Shown here piece by piece: positions 8,776 to 17,288 of a DNA stretch of 64,000 nucleotides (its first letter is position 1; every line of letters begins with the position of its first letter). The position numbers were made by a program, and so were the translations under genes. This stretch comes from an uncultured Pelagibacteraceae bacterium (lineage in GTDB: Bacteria; Pseudomonadota; Alphaproteobacteria; Pelagibacterales; Pelagibacteraceae): contig CACLZL010000004.1 in NCBI GenBank assembly GCA_902611405.1, positions 43,402 through 107,401 on the forward strand. The letters run 5' to 3'. The notes beneath the pieces are model-generated. The model was not told where the DNA came from and made no database searches. It worked only from the letters and a program-made list of their open reading frames with translations.

Positions 8776-10101
8776 CTAACAATCTAAAGTATTATCTTTT
8801 TCCCACTTTGTAACATCTTTTGTTTTATCAAAACTATCTTTTGATTTGAATTCATTCATTTCTGAACTTCTTAACTTTATATAACTTTCAATAACATCTT
8901 TGCCAAAAGCATTATTCATATCTTTATTATTTTTTAATAAATTTAATGATTGTGCAAGTTCATCAGGTAGCTTAGGTAAATCAGGATATTTTGCAAAATC
9001 TTCATACATATTACAGTCTAAAGGTTTACCTGGATCAACTTTATTTTTTAAACCATATAGACCAGCTGCTAAAACACTTGCTTGCAATAAATAAGGATTA
9101 GCAGAACCATCCATTAATCTTAATTCAAATCTTCCAGGGTCAGGGATTCTTATCATGTGTGTTCGATTATTACCTGTGTAAGAAATGCTACTCGGTGACC
9201 AAGATGCTCCAGATTTTGTAGGTGGTGCATTTATTCTTCTGTAACTATTGATTGTTGGGTTAAAAAATGCAGATAAAGATGAAGCATTTTTAATTACTCC
9301 ACCTAAAAAATTATAGGCCATTTTACTTAAACCAAGTTTATCTTTATTATCTAAGAATTTATTCTTACTACCTTGCCAAACTGATACGTGAGCATGACAA
9401 CCATTGCCAGTTAAATTTCCAAATGGTTTAGGCATAAATGTTGCCCTTAATCCATGCTTTTCTGCTATTGTTTTGACCATAAACTTAAAAAAAGTATGTC
9501 TATCTGCAGTTTTTAGGCAATCTGAATAATCCCAATTCATTTCAAATTGACCGTTAGCATCCTCGTGATCATTTTGATAAGGGCCCCATCCCATTTCAAT
9601 CATACAGTCACAAATTTCCTTAATTAAATCATACCTTCTCATTAATGCAGATTGATCATAACAAGGTTTAGATTGAGTATCTCTTGGATCCGCAATTGAG
9701 TTTCCATCAGATGAAATCAAAAAATATTCACATTCAACACCTGATTTCATTGTTAAATTTTGTTTTTTTAGTTTTTGGATTTGATTTTTTAACATCACTC
9801 TGGGTGAAGCATCCACTGGTTTACCGTTCATCCATAGATCAGAAGCTAACCAGCCAACTTCTTTATTCCAAGGAAGCTGAATTAAACTATCTGGATCAGG
9901 AATCCCAAACATATCAGAATCTGCAGGTGTCATATCAAGCCATGCAGCAAATCCTGCAAAACCAGCTCCTGCACTTTGCATATCTTTAATTGCGTGAGCA
10001 GGCACTAGCTTTGATCTAAGTACACCAAATAAATCTACAAAACTTATTAAAAAATATTTAATTTTTTTTTGTTTAGCTATTTTAAATAAATCTTTAGACA
10101 C
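8776..10101 (-). CDS. gmaS: Type III GlnT-like glutamine synthetase homologue, candidate gamma-glutamylmethylamide synthetase
   Basis: A 441-residue ATP-dependent ligase of the glutamine synthetase fold. Visible features are FVDLFGVLRSKLVP at the N-terminus, GVECEYFLI (metal-binding Glu), NDHEDANGQFEMNW, HAHVSVW, and a C-terminal RIPDPGRFELRLMDGSANPY. Length and motifs fit the GlnT/GMAS group, which joins methylamine to glutamate in the N-methylglutamate pathway. Ordinary GlnA is longer and has an adenylylation loop not evident here. A second homologue lies at 15750-17225 inside the split glutamate synthase operon, so the gmaS symbol is tentative. Context: directly upstream of the diaminopropionate ammonia-lyase-like gene. 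Confidence 0.72.
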   Translation of the reverse strand: MSKDLFKIAKQKKIKYFLISFVDLFGVLRSKLVPAHAIKDMQSAGAGFAGFAAWLDMTPADSDMFGIPDPDSLIQLPWNKEVGWLASDLWMNGKPVDASPRVMLKNQIQKLKKQNLTMKSGVECEYFLISSDGNSIADPRDTQSKPCYDQSALMRRYDLIKEICDCMIEMGWGPYQNDHEDANGQFEMNWDYSDCLKTADRHTFFKFMVKTIAEKHGLRATFMPKPFGNLTGNGCHAHVSVWQGSKNKFLDNKDKLGLSKMAYNFLGGVIKNASSLSAFFNPTINSYRRINAPPTKSGASWSPSSISYTGNNRTHMIRIPDPGRFELRLMDGSANPYLLQASVLAAGLYGLKNKVDPGKPLDCNMYEDFAKYPDLPKLPDELAQSLNLLKNNKDMNNAFGKDVIESYIKLRSSEMNEFKSKDSFDKTKDVTKWEKDNTLDC

Positions 10102-10118
10102 AATTTAAGTTATCACAA

Positions 10119-10268
10119 TTATTTAAAAAAAGATAAAATTGTTTCTTTGTAATAAATTAAATTTACAACAATAATTACAATTATAGCTAGTATTACACCA
10201 TACTTAGCCTTAGGAAATGCTACACCTCTCATTTTAGAGGGTCTTAGTTCTTCTTTATTATCTTCCAT
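10119..10268 (-). CDS. Small single-pass membrane protein (49 aa), hypothetical
   Basis: A short frame beginning MEDNKEELRPSKMRGVAFPK, with one hydrophobic segment at about residues 24-40 (VILAIIVIIVVNLIYY) and a Lys-containing tail. It lies 17 bp upstream of the glutamine-synthetase homologue and just after the terminator of the amt unit, so it would be the first gene of the leftward operon. No clear Shine-Dalgarno is visible, and the family is not recognised. Its layout, a polar N-terminus followed by one membrane helix, is plausible for a real small protein, but chance cannot be excluded in AT-rich DNA. Confidence 0.45.
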   Translation of the reverse strand: MEDNKEELRPSKMRGVAFPKAKYGVILAIIVIIVVNLIYYKETILSFFK

Positions 10269-10281
10269 AAATTTAGAACAT

Positions 10282-10310
10282 AAAAAGGGCGCTACATTTA
10301 AGCAGCGCCC
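10282..10310 (-). terminator. Rho-independent terminator of the amt unit
   Basis: GGGCGCT (10287-10293) pairs perfectly with AGCGCCC (10304-10310) around a 10-base loop. Read on the minus strand the stem is followed by TTTTTA. It sits 16 bp beyond the stop of the 76-aa gene. The GC-rich stem stands out in very AT-rich DNA. Confidence 0.85.
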
Positions 10311-10325
10311 AAATTTTAATTTAAA

Positions 10326-10556
10326 TTACCAATCGGTAATATTGCTTTTATGGTCGTTAGCACCATGTCTTTTTCTAGCTAGTCTATTAAGTTCTTCACT
10401 CTCAGATTTAGCTGTTAAAACATGCCAACCAACCCACAAAATAATAGCAATGATTACCAGTAATCCTTCACTAGATCCAGCACCAGGATAAACAGCACCA
10501 GCAACCTCCTCAGCTGGTTTGTTAAGGTGATCTATCCAGTTTGTAACAGTAGCCAT
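10326..10556 (-). CDS. Small membrane protein (76 aa) following the ammonium channel gene
   Basis: A 76-residue protein with a polar N-terminus, one transmembrane helix at about residues 32-49 (LLVIIAIILWVGWHVLTA) and a basic tail with RLARKRHGANDH. A strong Shine-Dalgarno (AAAGGAGAG) lies just before ATG 10556. It is 13 bp downstream of the amt stop and shares its terminator, so it is almost certainly co-transcribed. I do not recognise the family. Position suggests a partner of the Amt channel; the usual regulator GlnK is not here and this is not a PII protein. Confidence 0.75.
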   Translation of the reverse strand: MATVTNWIDHLNKPAEEVAGAVYPGAGSSEGLLVIIAIILWVGWHVLTAKSESEELNRLARKRHGANDHKSNITDW

Positions 10557-10569
10557 ATATTACTCTCCT

Positions 10570-11970
10570 TTACCTGGTTGCGGACGCAACTGCTTTTTCG
10601 TCCTCTTTAGCAGTCTCCATTATTTCATAGTCTAGTCCAGCTATCTCAACTTCACGAGGGATTCTTAATTTACCCATACCATGAAGAACTCTAGCTATGA
10701 CATAGCCCGGTATTAGTCCAAGAACAACGAACATTATTAATGCACCGATGAATTGACCTAATGGGTTAATTGTAGCATAAGTTGTTCCATCCCACATAGC
10801 GCCAACACTGTAACCAGATGATGGGTAACCATTTAAGACAAAACCGCAAATTACTAGACCAATAAATCCAGCATATCCATGTACCGCTACTGCACCAACT
10901 GCATCATCAATTTTGAACTTACGTTCAACCCAGTAATGTAGTTTGTATGAAATAACAACACCGATCATACCGATGATCATTGCTTGAATTGGATGATATA
11001 AATCATTTCCAGCTGAAGCACATATGATACCTGCTAGTCCACTAGAGTATGTCCAGAAAGGATCACCTTTAGCAATCCAATAACCGGCTAATAATCCTCC
11101 TGATAATGACATCAAGAAGTTAAAAGTTATACCACTAAGTGTAGTAGGGGTTACGTATATGTTTGTAGCTGTCCAATAACTTATGCCCTCCATCCCATAT
11201 TCGGGTCCAAGATCAAAGATTGGTATATTACATGCTGCATAAAATCCCCAGAAGCCAGTATAAATTAAAAATAATCCAATTGTTACTAGCCAAGGATTTC
11301 TCGGTCCAATGTTTCTTGGTTCACCACTAGATGAAAACTTACCTATTCTTGGTCCTAAAACAAATAGAACACCCAAAGCAAATCCACCTGCAATAGCGTG
11401 AATAACTCCTGACGCATAAGCATCATGATATCCTAAAAGTTTTAACATCCATCCATCAAAGTGCCATCCCCAAGCAGCATCGATCGTCCAAAAAACAGAT
11501 CCAATTGCAATTGCCAAAATTCCAAATGCAAAAGTTGTTATTCTTTCAATAATTGCTCCTGACACGATAGAAGCGGCAGTCCATGAGAATAATAAGAATG
11601 CAGCCCAGAAGACACCAGAAATATGGTCTCCTAGATTTACAGCCATTAAATCACTTGTTGCCGTATACCATGTTGCACTAAATGCGGACTCGTCTGTAAT
11701 GAGAGCGGTGCTTTCATTCATTATTGATGGTGCCAATCCCGGTCCTGTAGGAAAAGCCCAGTATATCCACCAACCAAACAAAAACCACGTTACTGTTACC
11801 AATGGTATCAGCATAGTATTTTTCATAAGAGTATGTTGATGGTGTTTGTATCGAGAAGCTCCAACCTCATACATACAGAAACCGACGTGAATTAAAAACA
11901 TCAGTACTACAGTTACCCAGTAGTAAAATTCTGTAAATATGGTTGTAAGAGCAGCCAACTGATCAGTCAT
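10570..11970 (-). CDS. amt: Ammonium transporter (Amt family)
   Basis: A 466-residue polytopic channel for ammonium uptake. Family features are visible: WTAASIVSGAIIERI (about residue 118), DGWMLKLLGYHDAYASGVIH, GYAGFIGLVICGF and about eleven hydrophobic segments. I chose ATG 11970, preceded by GGAGAGAGAAT. An in-frame ATG at 12042 would add 24 residues that do not look like a signal peptide and has no ribosome site. Very long extracytoplasmic insertions (e.g. after GPGLAPSIM) distinguish it from E. coli AmtB. The gene is followed by a 76-aa membrane protein and a terminator, and is preceded by the terminator of the upstream operon, so it forms a unit of its own. Confidence 0.93.
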   Translation of the reverse strand: MTDQLAALTTIFTEFYYWVTVVLMFLIHVGFCMYEVGASRYKHHQHTLMKNTMLIPLVTVTWFLFGWWIYWAFPTGPGLAPSIMNESTALITDESAFSATWYTATSDLMAVNLGDHISGVFWAAFLLFSWTAASIVSGAIIERITTFAFGILAIAIGSVFWTIDAAWGWHFDGWMLKLLGYHDAYASGVIHAIAGGFALGVLFVLGPRIGKFSSSGEPRNIGPRNPWLVTIGLFLIYTGFWGFYAACNIPIFDLGPEYGMEGISYWTATNIYVTPTTLSGITFNFLMSLSGGLLAGYWIAKGDPFWTYSSGLAGIICASAGNDLYHPIQAMIIGMIGVVISYKLHYWVERKFKIDDAVGAVAVHGYAGFIGLVICGFVLNGYPSSGYSVGAMWDGTTYATINPLGQFIGALIMFVVLGLIPGYVIARVLHGMGKLRIPREVEIAGLDYEIMETAKEDEKAVASATR

Positions 11971-12040
11971 ATTCTCTCTCCATATTAGTTTATAGAAAAC
12001 CCTATTAAATTTTACGATTCGATACAAACATAAAATACTC

Positions 12041-12068
12041 AAAAACCTAGCATGAACGCTAAGTTTTT
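12041..12068 (-). terminator. Terminator of the split glutamate synthase operon
   Basis: An 11-bp near-perfect stem (12041-12051 with 12058-12068, one G-T pair) closes a 6-base loop (ATGAAC). On the minus strand the 3' arm ends in GGTTTTT. It lies 28 bp beyond the stop of the 136-aa gene and separates that operon from amt. The A/T arms could work in both directions, but there is no rightward gene to stop here. Confidence 0.75.
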
Positions 12069-12095
12069 AAAATTTATCAACTAATGATTGTAAAC

Positions 12096-12506
12096 TTAAA
12101 ATTTTAAATAAGCTTTTTTCAAATCAACAAGAGGATGTTTTGGAGACATTTGGAACTTCACTAAAAGCTCTCTTGCAATCATATCTCTATCTTGCTGATT
12201 GTTAGGTAGTTTAATTGATTTTGGAATAGTAACCCAGCCATTTGCATTTCTACAAAATACTGCCGGTCTATCTTCTTCATAACCCATATGGACATCTTCC
12301 AACCAATTTAAATCATCCCATCCCATCGCCTCTATGTATTTCTTGAGAAATGGAGTTATTTTAGAATAGTCAGGTAAAAGATTAACATCGTATCTGTAAC
12401 CAATAGACTGGCCAATCATTTTTTCTCTGGCAGTCTCTTTCTTTTTGTCTAACTGACCTTTTACCTCCTTTCTTTTTGCTACTTTTTTATTTTTTTTCTT
12501 TGGCAT
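12096..12506 (-). CDS. Unknown 136-aa protein of the split glutamate synthase operon
   Basis: The first 30 residues are very Lys-rich (starting MPKKKNKKVAKRK), followed by a compact acidic/aromatic domain: WDDLNWLEDVHMGYEEDRPAVFCRNANGWVTIPKSIKLP. There is no signal peptide or membrane segment. The preceding glutamate-synthase-like gene also begins MPKKKSKKIKK, so the two share a basic tail. It starts 8 bp after that gene and precedes the terminator, which makes it a likely co-expressed partner. I do not recognise the family. A fourth subunit or assembly factor is conjecture from position. Confidence 0.8.
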   Translation of the reverse strand: MPKKKNKKVAKRKEVKGQLDKKKETAREKMIGQSIGYRYDVNLLPDYSKITPFLKKYIEAMGWDDLNWLEDVHMGYEEDRPAVFCRNANGWVTIPKSIKLPNNQQDRDMIARELLVKFQMSPKHPLVDLKKAYLKF

Positions 12507-12514
12507 AGTTACCT

Positions 12515-13927
12515 CTATATTTTGTGGTAGTTATCAACACCAACTGTGTAATTAGTTCCAGCTAATGGAACTTTCGCTAAAGCCGATGCTTCTGATGTTA
12601 AAGCAGCTAAATCTTCAGGCTCTAGAGAGTGAATATTTGTTTTACCACATGCTCTAGCTAATAGCTGAGCCTCTAAAGTCATTGAGTGAAGATAATTATA
12701 AACTCTTAATGCAGCATCATCAGGGTTCAATCTTGCTCTTAATTTAGGATCTTGAGTAGCTACACCAACTGGGCAACGTCCAGTATGGCAGTGATAACAT
12801 TCACCTGCTTTTACACCCATCTCTTTTTCAAAATCAGCTTCTGGAATATCTTTGTTACAGTTTAATGCAATCATAGATCCAGTACCAATAGCGATTGCAT
12901 CAGCTCCAAGAGCTAAAGCCTTAGCCATGTCAGCACCGTCTCTTACTCCACCAGCATAAATTAATGTTACTTTTCCAGTTTTACCAACATCATCAATCGC
13001 TCTTCTAGCTTCTCGAATTGCTGCTATACCTGGAATTCCAGTATTAGCAGCAGCTATATGTGGGCCAGCTCCAGTAGAACCTTCCATTCCATCTAAGTAA
13101 ATAGAGTCAGGATCACATTTTGCAGCCATACGCACATCATCATAAACTTTAGATGCGCCTAATTTTAACTGAATTGGCACTTTATTTTTTGTTAACTGTC
13201 TTAGCTCTTCTACTTTTAAAGCTAAATCATCTGGTCCTAGCCAGTCAGGGTGTCTTGCTGGAGATCTTTGGTCGATACCAGATGGTAACGATCTCATCTC
13301 AGCAACTTGGTCAGTAACTTTTTGACCCATTAAGTGTCCACCCATTCCAACTTTTTGACCTTGTCCAATAAATACTTCAATACCATCTGCTAATTGTGCG
13401 TGATGTGGGTTGAAACCATATCTTGATTGAATACATTGGTAGTACCATTTTTCAGAATATCTTCTTTCATCAGGTATCATTCCACCTTCACCAGAGCATG
13501 TAGCACTACCTGCCATAGTTGCTCCTCTTGCTAAAGCAGTTTTTGCTTCATAAGAAAGTGCACCGAAACTCATTCCTGTAATATAAACCGGAATGTCTAA
13601 CTCAATTGGATTTTCACATCTTGGTCCAATAACAGTTTTTGTTTCACATTTTTCTCTGTAACCTTCGATTACAAATCTAGTTAGGGTTCCAGGTAAGAAA
13701 ACTAAATCATCAAAAGTAGGAATTTTTTTCATCAATGCCATTCCTCGCATTCTGTATCTTCCTAGTTGAGATTTAATATGAATATCGTCTATTACTTCAG
13801 GTGTGAATATTGCGTTATGACCTAATAAACTTTTGTTTCTTTTGCCTTCTTCATGTATGTGGACATCAGCTTTTCCACCAACACCTTTTCCATTTTTTTT
13901 AATTTTTTTTGATTTTTTCTTAGGCAT
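12515..13927 (-). CDS. mgsC: N-methylglutamate synthase subunit C-like (GltB FMN/Fe-S domain)
   Basis: A 470-residue homologue of the central FMN-binding domain of glutamate synthase. Features: GMSFGALSYEAKTALARGA (about residue 125), the phosphate-binding IYAGGVRDGADMAKALALGADA, and the Fe-S cysteine motif CYHCHTGRCPVGVATQDP (about residue 382). In methylamine-utilising bacteria three separate proteins (MgsA/B/C) make up N-methylglutamate synthase; similar trios are called GlxB/C/D in rhizobia. A Lys-rich tail precedes the domain. Its ATG overlaps the stop of the mgsB-like gene in a TAATG. The exact reaction is inferred from the trio and its neighbours. Confidence 0.85.
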   Translation of the reverse strand: MPKKKSKKIKKNGKGVGGKADVHIHEEGKRNKSLLGHNAIFTPEVIDDIHIKSQLGRYRMRGMALMKKIPTFDDLVFLPGTLTRFVIEGYREKCETKTVIGPRCENPIELDIPVYITGMSFGALSYEAKTALARGATMAGSATCSGEGGMIPDERRYSEKWYYQCIQSRYGFNPHHAQLADGIEVFIGQGQKVGMGGHLMGQKVTDQVAEMRSLPSGIDQRSPARHPDWLGPDDLALKVEELRQLTKNKVPIQLKLGASKVYDDVRMAAKCDPDSIYLDGMEGSTGAGPHIAAANTGIPGIAAIREARRAIDDVGKTGKVTLIYAGGVRDGADMAKALALGADAIAIGTGSMIALNCNKDIPEADFEKEMGVKAGECYHCHTGRCPVGVATQDPKLRARLNPDDAALRVYNYLHSMTLEAQLLARACGKTNIHSLEPEDLAALTSEASALAKVPLAGTNYTVGVDNYHKI

Positions 13928-14781
13928 TATATTGCTCCCTTCTTCTCTGTAGGTTCCAAATTATCATAATTCCAAAGTTTTTTACCTGCTACAATTTTTT
14001 TCATTTTACTTACATCAAAATTTTCACCAATTTCAGCAACCTTTAATTTTCTTTTAAGCCAGTCTTGGTCACTAGATGTTAATTCTGAGTCTACAGCATC
14101 ACTACCATATGAACCAATTTCTCCACCTACGAAAATTGTCCCATCGTACATGGAGTCACCCAGGTTAATTCCAACGTCTCCAAGGATAATTATTCTTCCT
14201 CTTTGCATCATAAAACCTGTGAATGCACCCGCATCTCCACCAATAATGATAGTTCCACCTTTCATGTCAATTCCAGTTCTGGCACCAACACTCCCTTTAC
14301 AAATTAAATCTCCACCTCTAATTGCCGCACCAAAACAAGATCCAGCATTTTTTTCAATTACCACTTTACCGGCCATCAAGTTTTCTGCACATGACCATCC
14401 AACTCTTCCATTAATTCTGACTATTGGACCATCGCATGAACCCATACCAAAGTATCCTAAACTTCCTTCAAAAATTAAATTCAGTTTATTTAAAATACCA
14501 ACTCCAAGACTGTGTTTACCTTGAGGGTTTTTAATAACTATTGTTCCATACCCTTGGCTCATTAAGTTATCAATTTCTTTATTAGCCTCAGGAGCTGTCA
14601 TATCTTTAACATCAAGCTCGGTTCTTTTATTAAAATCTACATCGTACGTACCAAAGTAATAAAAGTTTTCTGCCTCATCAGGATTAAAGAATTTTTGTTG
14701 AGTTCTTCCCGTTAATACCTCTGTATGCATACCCATTGATTGGGCTTTTGATTTTTTTGAAACAGTTTTTAAATTTGCCAT
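13927..14781 (-). CDS. mgsB: N-methylglutamate synthase subunit B-like (GXGXG domain)
   Basis: A 284-residue homologue of the C-terminal right-handed beta-helix (GXGXG) domain of glutamate synthase. Repeated glycine turns are evident: GRVGWSCAENLMAGKVVIEKN, GGDLICKGSVGARTGIDMKG, GGTIIIGGDAGAFTGFMMQ and GRIIILGDVGINLGDSM. This domain has a structural role next to the FMN and amidotransferase modules. The gene overlaps the amidotransferase gene by 13 bp and the next one by 1 bp, consistent with stoichiometric subunits. The length fits MgsB-type proteins. Confidence 0.85.
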   Translation of the reverse strand: MANLKTVSKKSKAQSMGMHTEVLTGRTQQKFFNPDEAENFYYFGTYDVDFNKRTELDVKDMTAPEANKEIDNLMSQGYGTIVIKNPQGKHSLGVGILNKLNLIFEGSLGYFGMGSCDGPIVRINGRVGWSCAENLMAGKVVIEKNAGSCFGAAIRGGDLICKGSVGARTGIDMKGGTIIIGGDAGAFTGFMMQRGRIIILGDVGINLGDSMYDGTIFVGGEIGSYGSDAVDSELTSSDQDWLKRKLKVAEIGENFDVSKMKKIVAGKKLWNYDNLEPTEKKGAI

Positions 14782-15713
14782 ACTTTAACCTCCCCATCAA
14801 ATGGATCATATGTATCAATTTCTTGTGGTAATACAGATCTAATCGCAATTTCTTCAGATCCCATAGCTACTAAATCATCTGACTCATATAAAACTAAAGG
14901 TTTTGCAGCCATTGTATCTTTTGCCATTCCTAAAGAGTCTTTTGTTGCTACAAAGTAAGTAAAAACACCATCTAAACCTGTTAAAGATGCTTTCATTCCT
15001 TCTTCTAAAGTTGCTCCATCTCTCATTTTCTCAGCAAGGTAAACTGCAATTAATTCTGAGTCACACTCAGACATAAATCTCATACCTTTGTTTTCTAAAA
15101 CTCTTCTGTTATTCCAATAATTGGTTAACTGTCCGTTATGAACAACTGATACATCACTAAAAGGATATCCCCAGAATGGGTGAGCAGATTTTATATCTAC
15201 ACCAGATTCCGTTGCCATTCTAGCATGACCAATAGCATGCGTACCCACTATTTTGTCTAAACTATATCTATCACAAACCATTTTGGCGTTTCCAAGGTCT
15301 TTAATAACTTCTAAAGATTTACCCATAGAAAGAATTTCTACACCAGGAATACTTTCTATACGTTGTGAAAATTCTAAAAGGTCTTTAACATTATAATCAA
15401 TTTCATATCTTAAAGAATAGGGAAGAGTTCTCTCTTCTTTAACTATTTTAGCTCCCATCTCAGCCAGAGTTTCATCTACAATTTTTTTTCTTTGATCGTA
15501 AACAGAAACATCTTCCATAACTGATGAACTACCTTCTCCTACGTTTTCTCCAACTTTAAAACGCATAATGAAATTTTTTCCATCTGTATCTCCATATAAA
15601 GCGTAACCTGTAGAGTCTTCTCCTCTATGTTTTAATGCTTGGAGCATCCCTTGTAGTTCACTTCCAACATTCGAAGATTTTCCTCTATGAATTAAACCTG
15701 CTATTCCACACAT
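14769..15713 (-). CDS. mgsA: N-methylglutamate synthase subunit A-like (class II glutamine amidotransferase)
   Basis: A 314-residue class II (Ntn) amidotransferase. The sequence opens MCGIAGLIHRG, so Cys2 becomes the N-terminal nucleophile after Met removal. Substrate-pocket motifs follow: GHARMATESG (about residue 165), VVHNGQLTNYW (about residue 190) and SECDSELIAVYL. In the complex it would release ammonia or an alkylamine from glutamine or gamma-glutamylmethylamide. The order (GS homologue, amidotransferase, GXGXG, FMN subunit) matches gmaS-mgsABC clusters. It lies 36 bp after the GS-homologue gene. Confidence 0.87.
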   Translation of the reverse strand: MCGIAGLIHRGKSSNVGSELQGMLQALKHRGEDSTGYALYGDTDGKNFIMRFKVGENVGEGSSSVMEDVSVYDQRKKIVDETLAEMGAKIVKEERTLPYSLRYEIDYNVKDLLEFSQRIESIPGVEILSMGKSLEVIKDLGNAKMVCDRYSLDKIVGTHAIGHARMATESGVDIKSAHPFWGYPFSDVSVVHNGQLTNYWNNRRVLENKGMRFMSECDSELIAVYLAEKMRDGATLEEGMKASLTGLDGVFTYFVATKDSLGMAKDTMAAKPLVLYESDDLVAMGSEEIAIRSVLPQEIDTYDPFDGEVKVWQI

Positions 15714-15749
15714 ATATCTTTACCCTTTCTATCTATCTTTTTCTGTGAC

Positions 15750-17225
15750 CTACGGTAGGCAATCAAGATAAGTATCCAGATCCCATTGTGTTGTTGCACC
15801 AAGAAATCTTTCCCACTCATCGTTTTTGTACCAATGGAAAACTTTATACATTTCATCTGGCATTGCAGATTTGATGACTTCATCCTCTGCCAGTCTATCC
15901 AAAGCTTCACCTAAACTTAATGGAAGTTTTTTAACATCTTTACCAGCTTTTTGAGCTTCATAAATATTTCTAGACTCTGGAGCTGCTGGTTTCATCTTTT
16001 TACTTATACCTTCGTCGCAAGCTTTTAATAAAGCAGCACCTAGTAGATAAGGATTGTGCATCGAATCTACTGATCTATATTCAAATCTTCCAGGAGCAGA
16101 AACTCTTAAACCACAAGTTCTATTTTGATATCCCCAGTCAGCGTAAACAGGAGCCCAAAAACCTTGATCCCATAATCTTCTGTAAGAATTTACAGTTGAA
16201 GATCCAAGAGCTGTTAATGCTGGTAAATGCTTCATGATACCTGCAATTGATTGCAGGCCAATTTTTCCTGGCAATTGCATATCTTTTGTATCAGGCATGA
16301 AAGTATTAGTTCCACCTTCAACATAACTAAATACTTCTTCTACACCTGGTAGAGTTTTGTTTCCAAGTTTGTTAACTTTTATTTTTCCACCTTTCCATAA
16401 AGACATGTTTGTATGACAACCACTAGCAGAAACACCCATAAATGGTTTTGTCATAAAGCAAGCAATTAAATTATGTTCTCTAGCAACTTGAGCACAAATT
16501 TGTCTGTATGTTGATAATCTATCTGCATTCCTTAAAACGTTATCGTAAGTCCAGTTTAATTCTAATTGTCCTGGAGCATCTTCATGATCACCTTGAATCA
16601 TATCAAGACCCATCGCTTTTGCATATTCGATTACTTTCATAAATACTGGTCTTAATGACTCGAATTGATCAATATGATAACAGAATGGTTTAGAAAAACC
16701 TTTTCCAGTTGGTGTACCATCGTCATTTTTTGTTAACCACATCATTTCGGGCTCTGTTCCAACTCTTAATTCTAGACCATGTTTTTTCTTAAATTCATCC
16801 ATGAAAATTCTCAGATTTCCTCTGCAATCAGAGGTCAAATGACCACCTGGATTTTTTCTTTCTTCTCTGTTTCTAAAACAAGTTACAAATACTCTTCCAA
16901 CTCTTTTATCCCATGGTAATTGAACAAAAGTTTCAGGATCTGGTATTCCAACTAGTTCCATAGCCTCAGGACCGTATCCAATATAATTATTATGACGATC
17001 TAAGAATAAGTTTGCTGTTGCACCGTAAACTAATTGAAATCCTTTTTCTGCAGTTCTTTCCCAATGATCTGCAGGTATACCTTTACCAACAACTCTGCCT
17101 GTTACAGAAATGAATTGATAATAAATATAAGTAATGCCAAGCTCGTTAATTTTTTCTCTGACCTTCTTAACTAATTTCGCTCTACCTGGCTGGTTAACAT
17201 GTTTCTCTAGATCTGTCATTTTCAC
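15750..17225 (-). CDS. Second glutamine-synthetase homologue (GlnT/GMAS-like, 491 aa)
   Basis: An ATP-dependent ligase of the glutamine synthetase fold. Features: GTEPEMMWLTK (metal Glu, about residue 137), GDHEDAPGQLELNWTY, SASGCHTNMSLW, NSYRRLWDQGF and APGRFEYRSVDSMHNPY. It is about 50 residues longer than the homologue at 8776-10101 and diverges from it throughout. Being first before the mgsABC-like trio, it is the positional candidate for gamma-glutamylmethylamide synthetase, whereas the other copy looks closer to typical GlnT. It may use a different amine. A GGGGTG-type ribosome site precedes the start. Confidence 0.8.
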   Translation of the reverse strand: MKMTDLEKHVNQPGRAKLVKKVREKINELGITYIYYQFISVTGRVVGKGIPADHWERTAEKGFQLVYGATANLFLDRHNNYIGYGPEAMELVGIPDPETFVQLPWDKRVGRVFVTCFRNREERKNPGGHLTSDCRGNLRIFMDEFKKKHGLELRVGTEPEMMWLTKNDDGTPTGKGFSKPFCYHIDQFESLRPVFMKVIEYAKAMGLDMIQGDHEDAPGQLELNWTYDNVLRNADRLSTYRQICAQVAREHNLIACFMTKPFMGVSASGCHTNMSLWKGGKIKVNKLGNKTLPGVEEVFSYVEGGTNTFMPDTKDMQLPGKIGLQSIAGIMKHLPALTALGSSTVNSYRRLWDQGFWAPVYADWGYQNRTCGLRVSAPGRFEYRSVDSMHNPYLLGAALLKACDEGISKKMKPAAPESRNIYEAQKAGKDVKKLPLSLGEALDRLAEDEVIKSAMPDEMYKVFHWYKNDEWERFLGATTQWDLDTYLDCLP

Positions 17226-17288
17226 CCCTTAATGAATTTAATTTATCCAAACGTAGCTGAAAATTTTATTTGTGTCTAGGCTTTGAGT

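Noticed and set aside
11971..12042. Upstream in-frame ATG for amt adding 24 residues
   Set aside because: The extension is not membrane- or signal-like and has no ribosome site, while ATG 11970 is preceded by GGAGAGAG; it also runs into the upstream terminator stem.
14150..14524. 124-aa plus-strand frame inside the mgsB-like gene
   Set aside because: It is the reverse-strand image of the Gly-rich GXGXG gene, has a Pro/Ile-rich product with no family features and no ribosome site.
15701..15910. 69-aa minus-strand frame across the junction of the GS homologue and the amidotransferase gene
   Set aside because: It overlaps the end of the GS-homologue frame and the product has no recognisable features; codon use follows the main frame, not this one.
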